The translations under genes were made by a program, and so were the position numbers. A DNA stretch of 64,000 nucleotides from Cristatella mucedo (Eukaryota; Bryozoa; Phylactolaemata; Cristatellidae): assembly GCA_009760855.2 (NCBI GenBank), contig WPIO01000036.1, positions 3,348,501-3,412,500 on the forward strand, read 5' to 3'. Under the pieces are notes generated by a model. That model saw nothing but the letters and a program-made list of their open reading frames with translations, searched no databases and was not told the origin of the DNA. Below, one piece after another: positions 21,313 through 34,725 of the stretch (within the stretch, counting starts at the first letter, position 1; each line of letters starts with the position of its first letter).

Positions 21313-21478
21313 CCGCCGGTGCTCCTACTCACGCTCCGGGGCCTGTCGAATGGACGATTTCCAGCGCCCACGACTCTCCAATGGTGAGCGCGGTCACGTG
21401 CCGTAGGCGAACATCCGCCGACAGCGTCGTACTGCGGTGGTTGCAGCGGAGGTTGCGAGCGAGCGAGAGCGGTTTTCC

Positions 21479-21484
21479 AATAAA
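21479..21484 (+). promoter_or_regulatory. Candidate polyadenylation signal
   Basis: AATAAA in the context CCAATAAAACG, 935 bp after the stop of the three-exon gene. It is the first such hexamer I noticed downstream on this strand. Confidence 0.3.
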
Positions 21485-22167
21485 ACGCCGACGAGTGCAA
21501 GCAATGCGCCGGCGCTGCGACCCCACGCGAGCGCCACGGCGCCACGCGCTGCACACCGAACAGCGGCCACTCTAATTACGCAGCTGCGATCGAGGTGAGC
21601 CACCGCTTCACTGGGACGCGGTCGCCATTTTCAATCACTCGTCCGCACCAAAAGGAGGATGCTGAGTAGGTGTAATTGTGTCTTTGTATTTGGCCGCCAC
21701 TTAAGAGACCCGAATCTCTCGAGCGTAGACGCTTTATAACTCGCTGCAAGAGAGCCGCTGATAGACAAGAGGTAGTGACGTTTAATGTACCGTGCTTCGA
21801 CGAGCATGCAAAAGTACACTCAGGCAGGCCCTCGGGGCCGCTCGTTAACTAGGACCCGCGGTTTGTAAAGTGCGGTGGTAATATACATATCGTATATAAC
21901 ATACTATATATAAGAGGTGAATGGCGTAAAAGAAAGCGAGCAAAGAAAAGCGGAACTGCAAAAACTACGCATTCGATAGAGCCCATGTACAGAAAGCTAG
22001 GCGGGCGTGGACGCCCATCTGGCTGACTTATTCGACTGATTTCAAGTAAATGCAGAAATGGCGACAGAAGCAAAAAGACGCTAGAAAGTTCTAGACCGTC
22101 AGCGCATCCGAACTTAAGTCCCTAATGAAAGATTTCTACTCAGCGTGAGAAACGGCGATCGGAAGCT

Positions 22168-22577
22168 GATGAGGAGGAGAAGGAGGAGGAGGAAGAGTAG
22201 GAGGAGAAGGAGGAGAAGGAGGAGGAGAAGGAGGAGGAGGAGAAGGAGGAGGAGGAGGAGAAGGAGGAGAAGGAGGAGAAGGAGGAGGAGGAGGAGGAGG
22301 AGAAGGAGGAGAAGGAGGAGGAGGAGGAGGAGGAGGAGGAGGAGGAGGAGGAGGAGGAGGAGGAGGAGGAGGAGGAGGAGGAGAAGGAGGAGGAGGAGGA
22401 GGAGGAGGAGGAGGAGAAGGAGGAGAAGGAGGAGGAGGAGGAGGAGGAGGAGGAGGAGGAGGAGAAGGAGGAGGAGGAGGAGAAGGAGGAGGAGGAGGAG
22501 AAGGAGAAGGAGAAGGAGGTGGAGGAGAAGGAGGAGGAGGAGGAGAAGGAGGAGGAGGAGGAGGAGGAGGAGGAGCG
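22168..22577. repeat. (GGA)n polypurine tract
   Basis: About 410 bp of GGA units interrupted only by GGAGAA, all purine on the + strand apart from isolated T residues near the ends and one GGT. Frames over 140 codons (poly-Arg, poly-Pro/Ser, poly-Leu) are artefacts. Confidence 0.97.
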
Positions 22578-23061
22578 GGTGATGTGAGAGCGTCGAGCCG
22601 CGGAGGCCCAACCGGAGGTCGGATTGACTTCACTCTAGTAAAAAGTAAAATGTATTTTACAGCAGCGCTTGCGGGAAGAAGTGCGCACGCAGGGTGCGCA
22701 CTTTCAAGTGTCCGATCTTTCAAGTCTCTGAAGCCACGCGACCGTGTTTACTTCCCTTTTCGTCCTGCGCTTTGAATCAGCCGCCGCCATGCGACATGGC
22801 AAAAGCAATCAGATTCGAGCATCTAGATAGCGGTACGAACGCGGCGTAGCGGCTCCGGAACTACAGACTGCGCCACAAATGCAGAGCGCCGAACGACACA
22901 GCTGATGCCCGGCAGCCGACATCAGGTAGCCGACCGCCGATAGCCAACGTCCGGAAGCGGATGTAAAAGCTAGGCTTGTTGGTTAATTAGTTAGTTAGTT
23001 AGTCAGCGCACCTATCCTACAACGAGAAAAACAAGCAACAAAGAAAGTCAGTTCCACACAA

Positions 23062-23062
<1 letters not shown>

Positions 23063-23102
<40 letters not shown>

Positions 23103-23105
23103 ATT
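23063..23105. repeat. (AT)n microsatellite
   Basis: AT run with one TG interruption, next to LINE tail fragments at 23105-23160. Confidence 0.9.
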
Positions 23106-23129
23106 TGTATCGTGCCCTAAGAGAACCTA

Positions 23130-23790
23130 ATATTAATAATGATACATTTTTATAGCGCCATCAGAGAACTGAATCCTTATCTGAGCACTTTACAGATGCT
23201 GCATGTAAAGCATTACCAAATGCTTGGTGGTAACATTCGCAAGCAGCAGGCATATTATAGTGTAAGCAGGCACATGCACACGATTGATGAATCACAGAGA
23301 CCCACCAAAATGCTGTAACCAACAGGTGCGTTTTTCTTCTTTTTAAATTTCGCCCTACCAGGGGACGTTGTGACGTGCGCCGGTCCTGTGCTCCAGGCTT
23401 TGGGAGCATAGGAACTAAATGCACGGTCTCCAACGGTTTGAGGTTCGTTCGAGGTATGGCTACACAATTCGAGTCAGAATAGCGGGTTGTATTATTCTTC
23501 GCCTAGTGAGGGAACAGTTATGATAGGTAGGCTGGAGCCAGAGAATGAAGGGGCCTACAAGTAAGTGAGAGAACCTTGAAGTCGTTCCGTTGCGTGACTG
23601 GCAGCCAGAGCAGGTCGGCGAGATGTGGTGTGATGAGGCTACAGCGACGCTCACAACAGACAAGCCTAGCTGCAGAGTTTTGCACCAACTGTAAGTTCCT
23701 GATTGCACAGGCCGGTAGACCAGCAAGCAATGAGTTACAGAAGTTGAGACGGGATGTCACAAGTGCATGGACCAATTTTCTCTATTCGCG
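23130..23790 (-). mobile_element. LINE 3' part, reverse orientation
   Basis: Reading on the - strand: C-terminal LINE peptides [17 protein letters not shown] and [20 protein letters not shown] (23518-23775), then the non-coding 3' region and hairpin tail (23155-23195). An extra tail fragment at 23105-23130 suggests two nested tails. 5' truncated and frameshifted. Confidence 0.8.
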
Positions 23791-23794
23791 TGCC

Positions 23795-23905
23795 TCACAT
23801 ATGCTACGGGGCTCGAGCCCGCGGCCTCGGTCAACAATTGCCTTCACCCTGACCTCGGTCGGGGCGAGCACCTTATGAGCCACTGGTCCAAACCAGCGCG
23901 GTAAA
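23795..23905 (-). mobile_element. SINE A head, reverse orientation
   Basis: CATATGCTACGGGGCTCGAG (B box side) through GGTCGGGGCGAGCACC and GAGCCACTGGTCCAAACC (A box side). It abuts the 5' end of the LINE fragment and lacks the tail. Confidence 0.65.
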
Positions 23906-25990
23906 CTGCCGAAACGCAACGGAAACGTCGCTCTACGACGGAGAAGAGATTGCCGAAAAATCCCTTCCAAAGCGTGGCTTTGGCGCCTCACTCACGACGA
24001 GGCCGAAAACAGAAGAGACCGAGGGTGAGATTCGAGCACTTTACGACCAAGGTCACGTGGCACGGAGTCCTCGCCAGATAGTGGGCCGGGCTAACCAGCT
24101 ATGCTTGGCTAGCCACTTCGTCAGCGGACACTCGGGACCGCACTGTAATGCAACGCTGAAGTTTCCCGTGACTGTTTACGGGCAGCAGCCAGTACTAGCT
24201 AGTGCATAAAAAAAAATTCGTCCGTCAGCTAATCTTCCGGTCGGCTATCCAATAGAGTCACGTGCAGGTTGCAGCCTCTCCGGAGCGGGAAGACCTTTGC
24301 TAGAAGCACTGAAGGTCACGTCACGTGCCCCTAATCCTCGCAGAGGCGCGACCGAAACTGGATGAGCTGTCGCCTCTGTGTTAGGCAAGCTATTCGTAAA
24401 CGTTGCACCGATACATCCGTTGTGGCGATGATAGCAGAAAGCATGACGTCTAGCAGTCAAGAATCTCAATGACCTTGTCCTTGTTCTTGAAGTAGACCGG
24501 TGTGTTTCTTAGCCGCTGAGTGAGAGCCGCTAGTGTACGTCACGTATCCGCCACGAGTGTACGCATCTCACTTCGACACTCAAAGGACAACCAAAAATCA
24601 GATCACTTGCAAAATTTTGCAAATATGGATTGCGATTGATTTTCTGTTCCTAATCATTTAGATTCAGGACCCGATACAAATTTTAAGCACTATCATCTGC
24701 TGAACAATTTAGAACGCCCGTGTTTCACTGCACCCTTCTTGAATTAAGGCCGTCTTCGTTTGGGATAATAAACCCGACAGTCCATGGTAGGTGCTAAATT
24801 TTGGCTTTGCCACCCCGTAGAGCTAAAATACAAATCGCTGAGCGAGCGGTCAGCGGCGAGGATTTTCAGAAACCTTCTTGACAGCTGTTTTCCCCGCCGT
24901 TTTTACTGAAAGCCGGTATAGTGTTGAACGGGGCTTCAATTGAGACTTCTGAACTCTTGGGACTCTTGACGTTCAGGTCACGAGAAGTCCATCTTGGTCG
25001 GACACTAGCCGAGCTTTTAGCCTCCGCCCATGCAGTACCTGAAGCTATCGCAAAGCTAGTGTATGATATGTGTGCGCAATACAATACAAGGAGGAACAAT
25101 TCTTGCACCATCGCTGCACTAGCAATTTCGACTTCAACTTATGACGCTCATTCCTGGCATTGTGTCACCAGTTCAGGTCCTGTCTGCTTTACATTTCGTT
25201 AGATTGTCCGTGATTTTTTCGGAAAAAGACAAACAGAGCTCTTAGCAGACCACGCATCCACCTACCTGTAGACGGTCAAAACAAGGCCAACAGTTAAGTT
25301 ATAACGAATCGGAGAGGAGAGTAAAATTCATTTGCTTTTGCCGAATTTCGCAAACGTGGCACGGTCGTAAGCAGTACGAAAATGATTGACATGCAGGCTC
25401 GAAAAGATCACGACATAAAATGCACCAATTTAAAACTTCAGTCACTAAACCGCAGAGGAAGTCACGTAGACATCATGATAAGACAAGGAAGGAGCGTCTG
25501 CGGCTGTCATCAAAAACGTGAGCAGTCGTCGAAATGTAGAAGTCATGATAAATAACCAGTTCCATCTATCATCATAAACTCGAGGACGCATGGCAAGTAG
25601 CACTATCACCGTGCTGAACTTTGGACAAGCACGGTTCCACGTCGGGCACACGGCAAGTGTTGCCAACTCTCACGTGACTCTTAATGCTGACACTAGCAGC
25701 TGCAGCACGATCGCAGATTAATAAAGCAGCTCGATCAGCATCGAAGTAGCAGCATACCACCAGATCAGCGTTTTGTACGGTAGCAGTTGCGAAACAAGTT
25801 GCTATCGTTACACACTCCGCAGTGGCAATGACCGGCACAAGACTTCGTTCATCAACTCCAAACATTGCTCATTACTCGCAGCCAGTTCTCTGCTCTCACG
25901 TAAAATCACAAGCTCCGGTGTCCCAAGATGACGTATGTAAGACGTCAACGCGCAACGTGCGGCTTTCGTCTGTTCTCCATGGGTCACCCT
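23906..25990. other. Gene-free stretch
   Basis: No recognisable gene or named repeat. The - strand frame at 25572-25865 (97 codons) has no domain I know and no clear splice signals. Confidence 0.35.
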
Positions 25991-26165
25991 GATACTAGCT
26001 GATTTAAGAACCTCATTTGCATAGCGACAGAAGAGCCGTAAAGGCTATCGTCGCCGCTTGCAGTGGCAATAGAGAATCGCCCATCGCAGGATTCGAACCT
26101 ACGACTTCGGGACCGAGGTCGTGAAAAGCAACCGCCTTACCTAGGGTGCCATCACGCTATCGCCT
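25990..26165 (-). mobile_element. SINE B, full-length, reverse orientation
   Basis: Runs from TAGCTGATTTAAGAACCTCA through GCGACAGAAGAGCC, CGCCGCTTGCAGTGGCAATA, GGATTCGAACCTACGAC (B box) to CCTTACCTAGGGTGCCATCA (A box side). Confidence 0.8.
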
Positions 26166-28355
26166 TTGACATTATCTAGATTAGCCCTAGTAGGGTAATT
26201 CCTACAGCTATCATTAGCTCACTAAAATTCCAGCTTCTCAGTAGCCTCAGCCTAACTCTCCGTCGAGTGCCGGTTAGCCAGCGTCGTATGTTTAGAGATA
26301 TTCTAATTTTTTCTTGACATATCGAAATACCACAGCCTTCCTGGAAAAAATACTCGCGTTGAAATATGTTTAGATGTTGCTACATGCTGCTCACCTGCGA
26401 ATACTGCCTCTCGATCAATCGATCAATGTGTAATGAGCATCGATTCCCCATTCGCACAAGTTCGGAACCATGCAGTTCGGCGATTCGCTCACATTTAGGT
26501 TAAGCTCTTCTTCAGAACGAGAGCATTTCTGCAAGTGAGTCACTTCTTTCGAATCCCAAGTTTTTGCCGAGCAAGCAGCTGCTTCGGCTTTTGCGAACTC
26601 AGCATTCCTCAGCATCGAACTTCGCATACCTCGCATTCCAGCCATTCCATTGAGCAGTCAGCCATGTTATCGTTGCAACCAACGCTCACGTGTACAGTCA
26701 AGAGCAATGAGACTTGAACAAGATCGCTTCTACGCGTCCTCGGCAATTCTCCGATACTTTTGAAACAAAACTTTACAAAACCACTGTAGCGACTTCTAAA
26801 CTAAAGCGCCGATCCACACAAGAGGGCGGACGTAGCGGTACTAGTCCGTACAGACGCATGACGAACACTGGGCGTGGCTAACAGCTGCGAGTACCGGCAG
26901 CTAGCGAGTCGCAGCTGCTGCGCAGGCCCAGGCCGCCGCCCCGAGCGCTGCAGCGATCGAGCGCGACCGTACAGGTAATATACCTGGTATAATGCAGATA
27001 CAACCATTCCGCGTCGACTATTTAGAGCGGTCTATTCTATGGCAGAGAGGACAACGTACGCCAACCAGAACAGCACCGGCCGTAGCGAAAACTTCCGTTA
27101 AGCACGAAACTCCAAGCGGCACCTGTCGACCATCGCTGCAGATGGACAGTTCGCAGAGGTCTCAATCGCAGATTATGGCATGGCTCATTTTTAATGCTTA
27201 TAATTGAGGACCCGCTAATGACCTCAAGCTCGGTCATAATTTGTCCGACTTAGCATCCCCACGCGTCGTCGAGATTGGCGTGCAAAACTTGCGTGGACAT
27301 GCGACGCATTGGACTGCTATATCGGTCAGATTATGATAGCCCCAGTGATTGCAGGCGGTTCCAGAATTGCAGCCTATAGGAACCAGAAAAGCTGCGCGTG
27401 CCAATTAGGCAATTGATTAGACAACTAATTGTGCTTCGAACGAGCTAGTTATGCAGCCGAATCTGGGAGGGGGGTTCGGCTACTTTCCAGCATGCTCCGG
27501 CCACGCCGCCGACGCTGGGCGACGCTGGGCGAGGGTAGGACTAGCGGCAGTTTGATTAAACTTCTTTTTACAAAGTCGCATGCGCCAACAACAACAGGGG
27601 AGCTAACACCCAACTACCGCGGCCCCTCGGGTACGTTAGGCTACGGAGTAATGCAGGAAGCACGAAGCCATATCCTAAAGCGGAAGGAAACCCTTGGACC
27701 GGAGCAATCTTGAAGACGGGGCTCCTGATTTCCTACGTACTACATCTCGGCGACATTGGTCAGACTTGCGTTTGCATAAACGGAGAATCACAAGCGCGGT
27801 ACCTATCACTCAGATCGCCGAGGGCTACAGCTCACGGACGGGGGACGACTTCGAACCATACGCTACAGGGGAACGCGGAATATACAAGCCATCACAGCGA
27901 GCGTGCTTATCTCCAGCCCCGCCAGCTCGGCGCTGGGTCATCGCTGCCTTGCATGGGTGGCCGCCGCAGCGTCGGCGAACGCCTGAAATCCATCCGGACG
28001 TCCAGCTGGGCGCAACCGAGAGCGTTCAAAACCCACGACTTATCCGGCCAACGTCGGCTCTCGTAAAACCTCGGCTGCACGTCGTCGTCGCCATATTCGG
28101 GCAAGCCTACAGGTCAGGCAGACTCCGGCCCAGCCTGCCTGACCTCTGTCGCAATACAGCCGATCCAGCCAACCGAACCTCGCCAGGGTACAGTTGTTAT
28201 ACGCTATGGCTGTCGTTGTGCACTCGTGCCTCTCTGCGGCAGTGAAATAGGCGTCGTCTGCGCGAGCGACACGGACTCGCTATAGCACAGCGGGGGGGGG
28301 TTGTTGTAATTGCTGCCCGCGTTCTGCCACCGTTGGCTCACATCCGCGCGTATGA
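26166..28355. other. Gene-free stretch with one uncertain open frame
   Basis: The frame 27694-28245 (+, 183 codons) is the longest non-repetitive one here. It shows no recognisable motif, has a competing open frame of 118 codons in another phase, and has no clear splice sites. It may be chance in GC-rich DNA or a decayed element. Confidence 0.3.
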
Positions 28356-28359
28356 TAAT

Positions 28360-28550
28360 AGTTCATCTGCATAAATAAACAGTTCTCTAGGAGATTAGCC
28401 GATTAGAGATTACGAGTTCTCTTAGAGCCTAAGAGAAGTCGATCACTATTCAAGCGCTTCGCATACGTCACGAGGGGCTGGCTCGAGCCCGCGACCGTGC
28501 CAGACCTTGGTCCCCGGAGCGAGCTCCTTAGCCGCTGGGCAGAACCGTGG
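28360..28550 (-). mobile_element. SINE A, reverse orientation
   Basis: Tail-derived ACGAGTTCTCTTAGAGCC and AAGCGCTTCGCATACG, then GGCTCGAGCCCGCGACC (B box), CCAGACCTTGGTCCCCGG and TTAGCCGCTGGGCAGAACC (A box side). Confidence 0.7.
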
Positions 28551-28670
28551 CGTGGTGTGTCCGAAGCTCTGCGTCTGCGACTCTGCGTTCGGTTCGCTAC
28601 GCGGCGCCAATTTCGGCGGCGCTCGCCCAGCGCGTCTGCAAGGACTGGCGGACTGGCGACGACACCCGTG

Positions 28671-28991
28671 ACGAGCGCCGCGCCAGGGGCCAGACAGCTT
28701 TAGTAATTTCTGTAATTTAAACTAAATTTCTCATTAAATTAAAGTGGTAAAGAATTTCAAATGAAATTGAAGTTGTAAATTAATTTATTACTTAATATTA
28801 ATTAGCATTTACTATTAGTATTTACTATCGACATTTATTAATAGTCAAAATGCATTAACATTAATATGTACTATTGATTAATAGTAATTTAATATTTAAT
28901 TAAATTTTAATTAAATTTAAATTTAATTTATTTTAGTTTTAATTTCTGTAATTTCCTACGAGCGCCGCGCCATTGGCCAGACAGCTTTAGT
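28671..28991. mobile_element. AT-rich insert between 34-bp direct repeats
   Basis: ACGAGCGCCGCGCCA..GGCCAGACAGCTTTAGT occurs at 28671-28704 and 28958-28991 with two mismatches. Between them lies 253 bp of almost pure AT DNA, bounded on both inner ends by AATTTCTGTAATTT. The surroundings are GC-rich. It could be an insertion with an unusually long target duplication, or a tandem duplication followed by AT expansion. No coding capacity. Confidence 0.6.
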
Positions 28992-31510
<2,519 letters not shown>

Positions 31511-31529
31511 ATAATAAGATGTGTGTATA

Positions 31530-32280
31530 GCGCCCTATAATAATGTTACACTTGATAAAGCGCCCTCGAGAACTCAATCTCTTTCCAGGCGCTTTACATT
31601 TGCTGCCAAGGAAACACGATCGAATGTTGAGTGGTATCATGCTTGATAAACAGCATGAATAACATGGTTAGGGGTGATATGCACTGGGTCAGCATGGTTA
31701 GTGGCAGCACTCATAAGTACATACAAGACAAATCACAGGGATCCACTAAATGCTGACATAAATAGGTGCATTTTTAATTTCTTTTTAAATGTGGTCAAGT
31801 CAGGGAATGTCGTGACGCAAGTCGATAGAGAGTTCCAGGCTTTGGAAGCATACGGTCATACAAAGGCACGGTCTCCAAAGGATTTGAGGTTTGTACGAGG
31901 TATAGGTAAACAGATTCCGAAAAACGGGTGGTAGGATGCTTGGCCTGATTGGGGCAGTAGATCTGATAGGTAGGCTGGAGCTAAAGAATGAAGGGACCTA
32001 AAAGTGAGAGGCAAAATCTTATGAAGTTGATGTAATGCTTGGTTGCTAGCCAGTGCAGGTCGGCGAGAAGTGGTGTGATGTGGCAACTGCGACGCTCACG
32101 ACAGACACGCCTAGCTGCAGAGTCATGCACCAGCTGTAGGCGCCCGATTGCACATGCCGGTAGACCAGCAAGCAATGAGTTACAGAAGTTGAGACGGGAT
32201 GTCACAAGTGCATGGACCAATTTAGATGTGGTATCCCTATCTAAACAAGCCCGGATTTTAACAATGTTATGTAGAGAGGG
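31530..32280 (-). mobile_element. LINE 3' part, reverse orientation
   Basis: On the - strand, 31856-32220 encodes [54 protein letters not shown] and FGIC/LPIPRTNLKSFGDRAF, split over two frames. The 3' hairpin tail is at 31545-31600. A second tail fragment (CGCCCTATAATAATG) precedes it. Confidence 0.8.
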
Positions 32281-32440
32281 TCGGCCGCAAAGGCCTGCGA
32301 CAGCGTCACGCAGAGCGTCTGCATCGGGCCGGCGACGGCCACTGCCACCGCGTCGAGTGCGACTGCTTCCAGGCTCGCCGTTGTCGGCTGGCGCGACATA
32401 TCGCGCAGAGCGAATGGTTAACCGGGACGCGTTTTCGAAA

Positions 32441-32446
32441 TTTATT
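32441..32446 (-). promoter_or_regulatory. Candidate polyadenylation signal for DRC12
   Basis: TTTATT on the + strand, AATAAA on the - strand, about 257 bp past the DRC12 stop codon. Confidence 0.4.
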
Positions 32447-32702
32447 TACTCGTCTACAGAAATCAAAGAGTTCGGCCAACTGTCCGTACGCGACAGCAGC
32501 GTCGCTGGCTTGCAGGCGCGCGCGCGAACGTCGTTAAAAGCGGAGACTTGCGGAAGCACGCACAGCGCGGCGGCGCGTCACGAGGAAAGGTTCCGGCGTC
32601 GACGCGCGCGCGTCGTCTCGCTCGCGGGCTCTGCGCCGCCGCCGCGGTCGCCAGAGTCGCCGCCAGCCGTTCCGACGGGGTCGAGAGAGAGAGAGAGAGA
32701 GG

Positions 32703-33293
32703 TCAGATGTCGAGCGGGTTGAGGCCGAACTCGAGGAGGACCTGCTTGTTCTGCGCCTGCAGCAGAGACGACGCGTCCTCGAAGGACTTGCGGCCGCCGT
32801 CGAGCCGCTCGCGCAGGCCCGCGAAGCAGTCGTGCAGCAGGCCCTCGTAGCCGACGCGAAGAGCGCGCATGCGCTCCTCGAGCTCGCGCACGCACTGGTC
32901 GCGCTCGCGCGCCTGCCGCTCCTTGTCGAGCGCCAGCTGGCGCGACTCGGCGTGCGCTCGCTCCAGCTCGGCGCGCAGGCGGTCGCGCTCCGCCTCGAGC
33001 ACGTGCACGCGCAGGCTCATCTCCGTCTGCATCGTCTTGTACTGCCGCGTCATGTCGGCGCCGACGCTGCGCTGGTCCTGCTGCTGCTGGCGCAGCAGAT
33101 CCTCGGCGGCGCGCATGTGCTCGCGCAGCAGCGCGCCGGCCTCCTGGCCGCGACGCGCTATCTCCTTCCGCTTGGCCAGGTGGTCGCGGAGCGCCGCCAG
33201 CTCGTCGTTGGCGCGCCGCATCCGGTCCTCGGCCTGCAGCTCGGCCTCGTCCTTCTTCTTGCCCTTCTTCTTGCCCTTCTTCTTCGGCGGCAT
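32703..33293 (-). CDS. DRC12: Dynein regulatory complex subunit 12 (CCDC153-like)
   Basis: A 196-residue intronless frame. It begins with MPPKKKGKKKGKKK, a lysine-rich start like that of vertebrate CCDC153. A continuous charged coiled coil follows (about residues 15-175), including TRQYKTMQTEM and EERMRALRVGYEGLLHDCF. It ends with EFGLNPLDI; the FGLNPLDL-type ending is a hallmark of the CCDC153/DRC12 family. Length is close to the usual roughly 200 residues. The protein is a structural subunit of the nexin-dynein regulatory complex, which links and controls dynein arms in motile axonemes. The ATG at 33291-33293 is chosen because the family signature begins there, although the frame stays open upstream. 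Codons are strongly GC-ending. A short (GA)n tract on the + strand (32683-32700) touches the stop codon. Identification is from remembered family features, not a search. Confidence 0.85.
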   Translation of the reverse strand: MPPKKKGKKKGKKKDEAELQAEDRMRRANDELAALRDHLAKRKEIARRGQEAGALLREHMRAAEDLLRQQQQDQRSVGADMTRQYKTMQTEMSLRVHVLEAERDRLRAELERAHAESRQLALDKERQARERDQCVRELEERMRALRVGYEGLLHDCFAGLRERLDGGRKSFEDASSLLQAQNKQVLLEFGLNPLDI

Positions 33294-34149
33294 GGCGGAC
33301 GGTGCGAGGGGCGGGGCAAGCGAGGCAGCCGGCCGATCGGACGAGCGAGCGAGCGACAGCTCGCGCGGAGCTCGCCGGCGTCCGGATCTGGCGAATAGAA
33401 GAAAGAAAAATGGCGGCGACGCGTCGGAAGCAGAGGCGGCGGCGGCGTCGTCAGGAGCCGTCGAGCGGAGCGCGCGCGGCGAGCCGCGCGTCGCAAGCGA
33501 GCAGCGACGACCGAATCGGCAGAAAGGTCTTGAAAGCCGAGTCGCGCGTGCGCGTCTGTACACAGGGACGCATCCGTCCGTCGCTCGACCAAGCCGCGAC
33601 CGCCAAATTGGTAGACTCGTAGTTCGCTCCGCGCCTCGGGGTCTTTTGCGGCAAATACAGTGGGCATCGGACTTGTTCTCGCGAGAGAAAAAAGAGAGAA
33701 AGCGAGAGACGTAGCCAAGTCGAGAGGAAGGAAGTCGACGAAAGGAGCGGTGCCGGAAGTGGCGGCATCGGGCGGCCGGATGCGCCGGGGTGAGCATCAG
33801 GCGACTGAAGATGCTGTTGCGTGAGTAAGAATTACGGAAATGAATTTCCCCTGCCAGTCTCAGACCGGCAGACCAAGCAAAATCTTTGGTCGTCGCAACT
33901 ACCGGTCAGTCAGTGAAAGAATGGTGCGGCTAACGTATTGTCACAGAAGGCGCGACGCGGCGCGGGACGGCCTTGACCTGGCGCTTAGCAGCTCCGCGGC
34001 CTCCCCCTGTCGCGGACGGCCGGCGGCTGGCTATTTCGCGGAAGCAGACGATCGAGTCGGCCAGCGGCGGCCGCGTGCCTCGAGCTCTAAACGCCGACAG
34101 TTGACGGACAAGCCGCGCGTGCTGCTGATTCCCACCCGAGCCTCAATAT

Positions 34150-34430
34150 CATTTGTTGCCGAGAAAGAGAGACAGAGACAGACAGACAGGCAAGCAGACA
34201 TGAAGGCAGGCATGCAGGCAGACAGACAGACAGACAGACAGAAAGCGTATGAGAGAGGGAGTGAGAGAGTGGGGGTCGGAGAGAGAGACAGACAGACACA
34301 GAGACAGACAGAGAGCGTATGAGAGAGGGAGTGAGAGAGTGTGGGTCGGAGAGAGAAACAGACAGACAGACAGACAGACACAGAGACAGACAGAGAACGT
34401 ATGAGAGAGGGAGTGAGAGAGTGTGGGTCG

Positions 34431-34474
<44 letters not shown>

Positions 34475-34532
34475 GACAGACACAGAGACAGACAGAGAGC
34501 GTATGAGAGAGGGAGTGAGAGAGTGTGGGTCG

Positions 34533-34568
<36 letters not shown>

Positions 34569-34616
34569 CAGAGACAGACAGAGAACGTATGAGAGAGGGA
34601 GTGAGAGAGTGGGGGT

Positions 34617-34662
<46 letters not shown>

Positions 34663-34670
34663 TTGGGGAT

Positions 34671-34710
<40 letters not shown>

Positions 34711-34725
34711 GAGAGAGAGCAGCCC
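34150..34725. repeat. Higher-order GA/GACA minisatellite
   Basis: Five copies (starting near 34246, 34315, 34396, 34498 and 34585) of a 70-100 bp unit: GCGTATGAGAGAGGGAGTGA, then GAGAGTGTGGGTCGG, then variable (GA)n and (GACA)n, then CACAGAGACAGACAGAGA. A pure GA run ends the array at about 34720. Confidence 0.95.

Larger units (their letters stand above)
32280..34150. promoter_or_regulatory. GC/CpG-rich island containing DRC12
   Basis: Sharp rise in GC and CpG over the DRC12 coding exon and about 800 bp beyond its start, then a switch to GA repeats at about 34160. A candidate promoter for DRC12 would lie at 33294-33800. I saw no TATA box and no convincing X-box within 500 bp of the start. 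Confidence 0.4.

Noticed and set aside
22114-22723. Poly-Arg, poly-Leu and poly-Pro frames of 145-195 codons
   Set aside because: Translation of the GGA tract in different frames; no splice or start context.
27694-28245. 183-codon + strand frame
   Set aside because: No motif, no splice sites and a competing frame of 118 codons; treated as uncertain, not called.
32832-33714. Long + strand frames opposite DRC12 (188 and 281 codons)
   Set aside because: Antisense shadows of a GC-rich coding exon. The - strand carries the recognisable DRC12 sequence.
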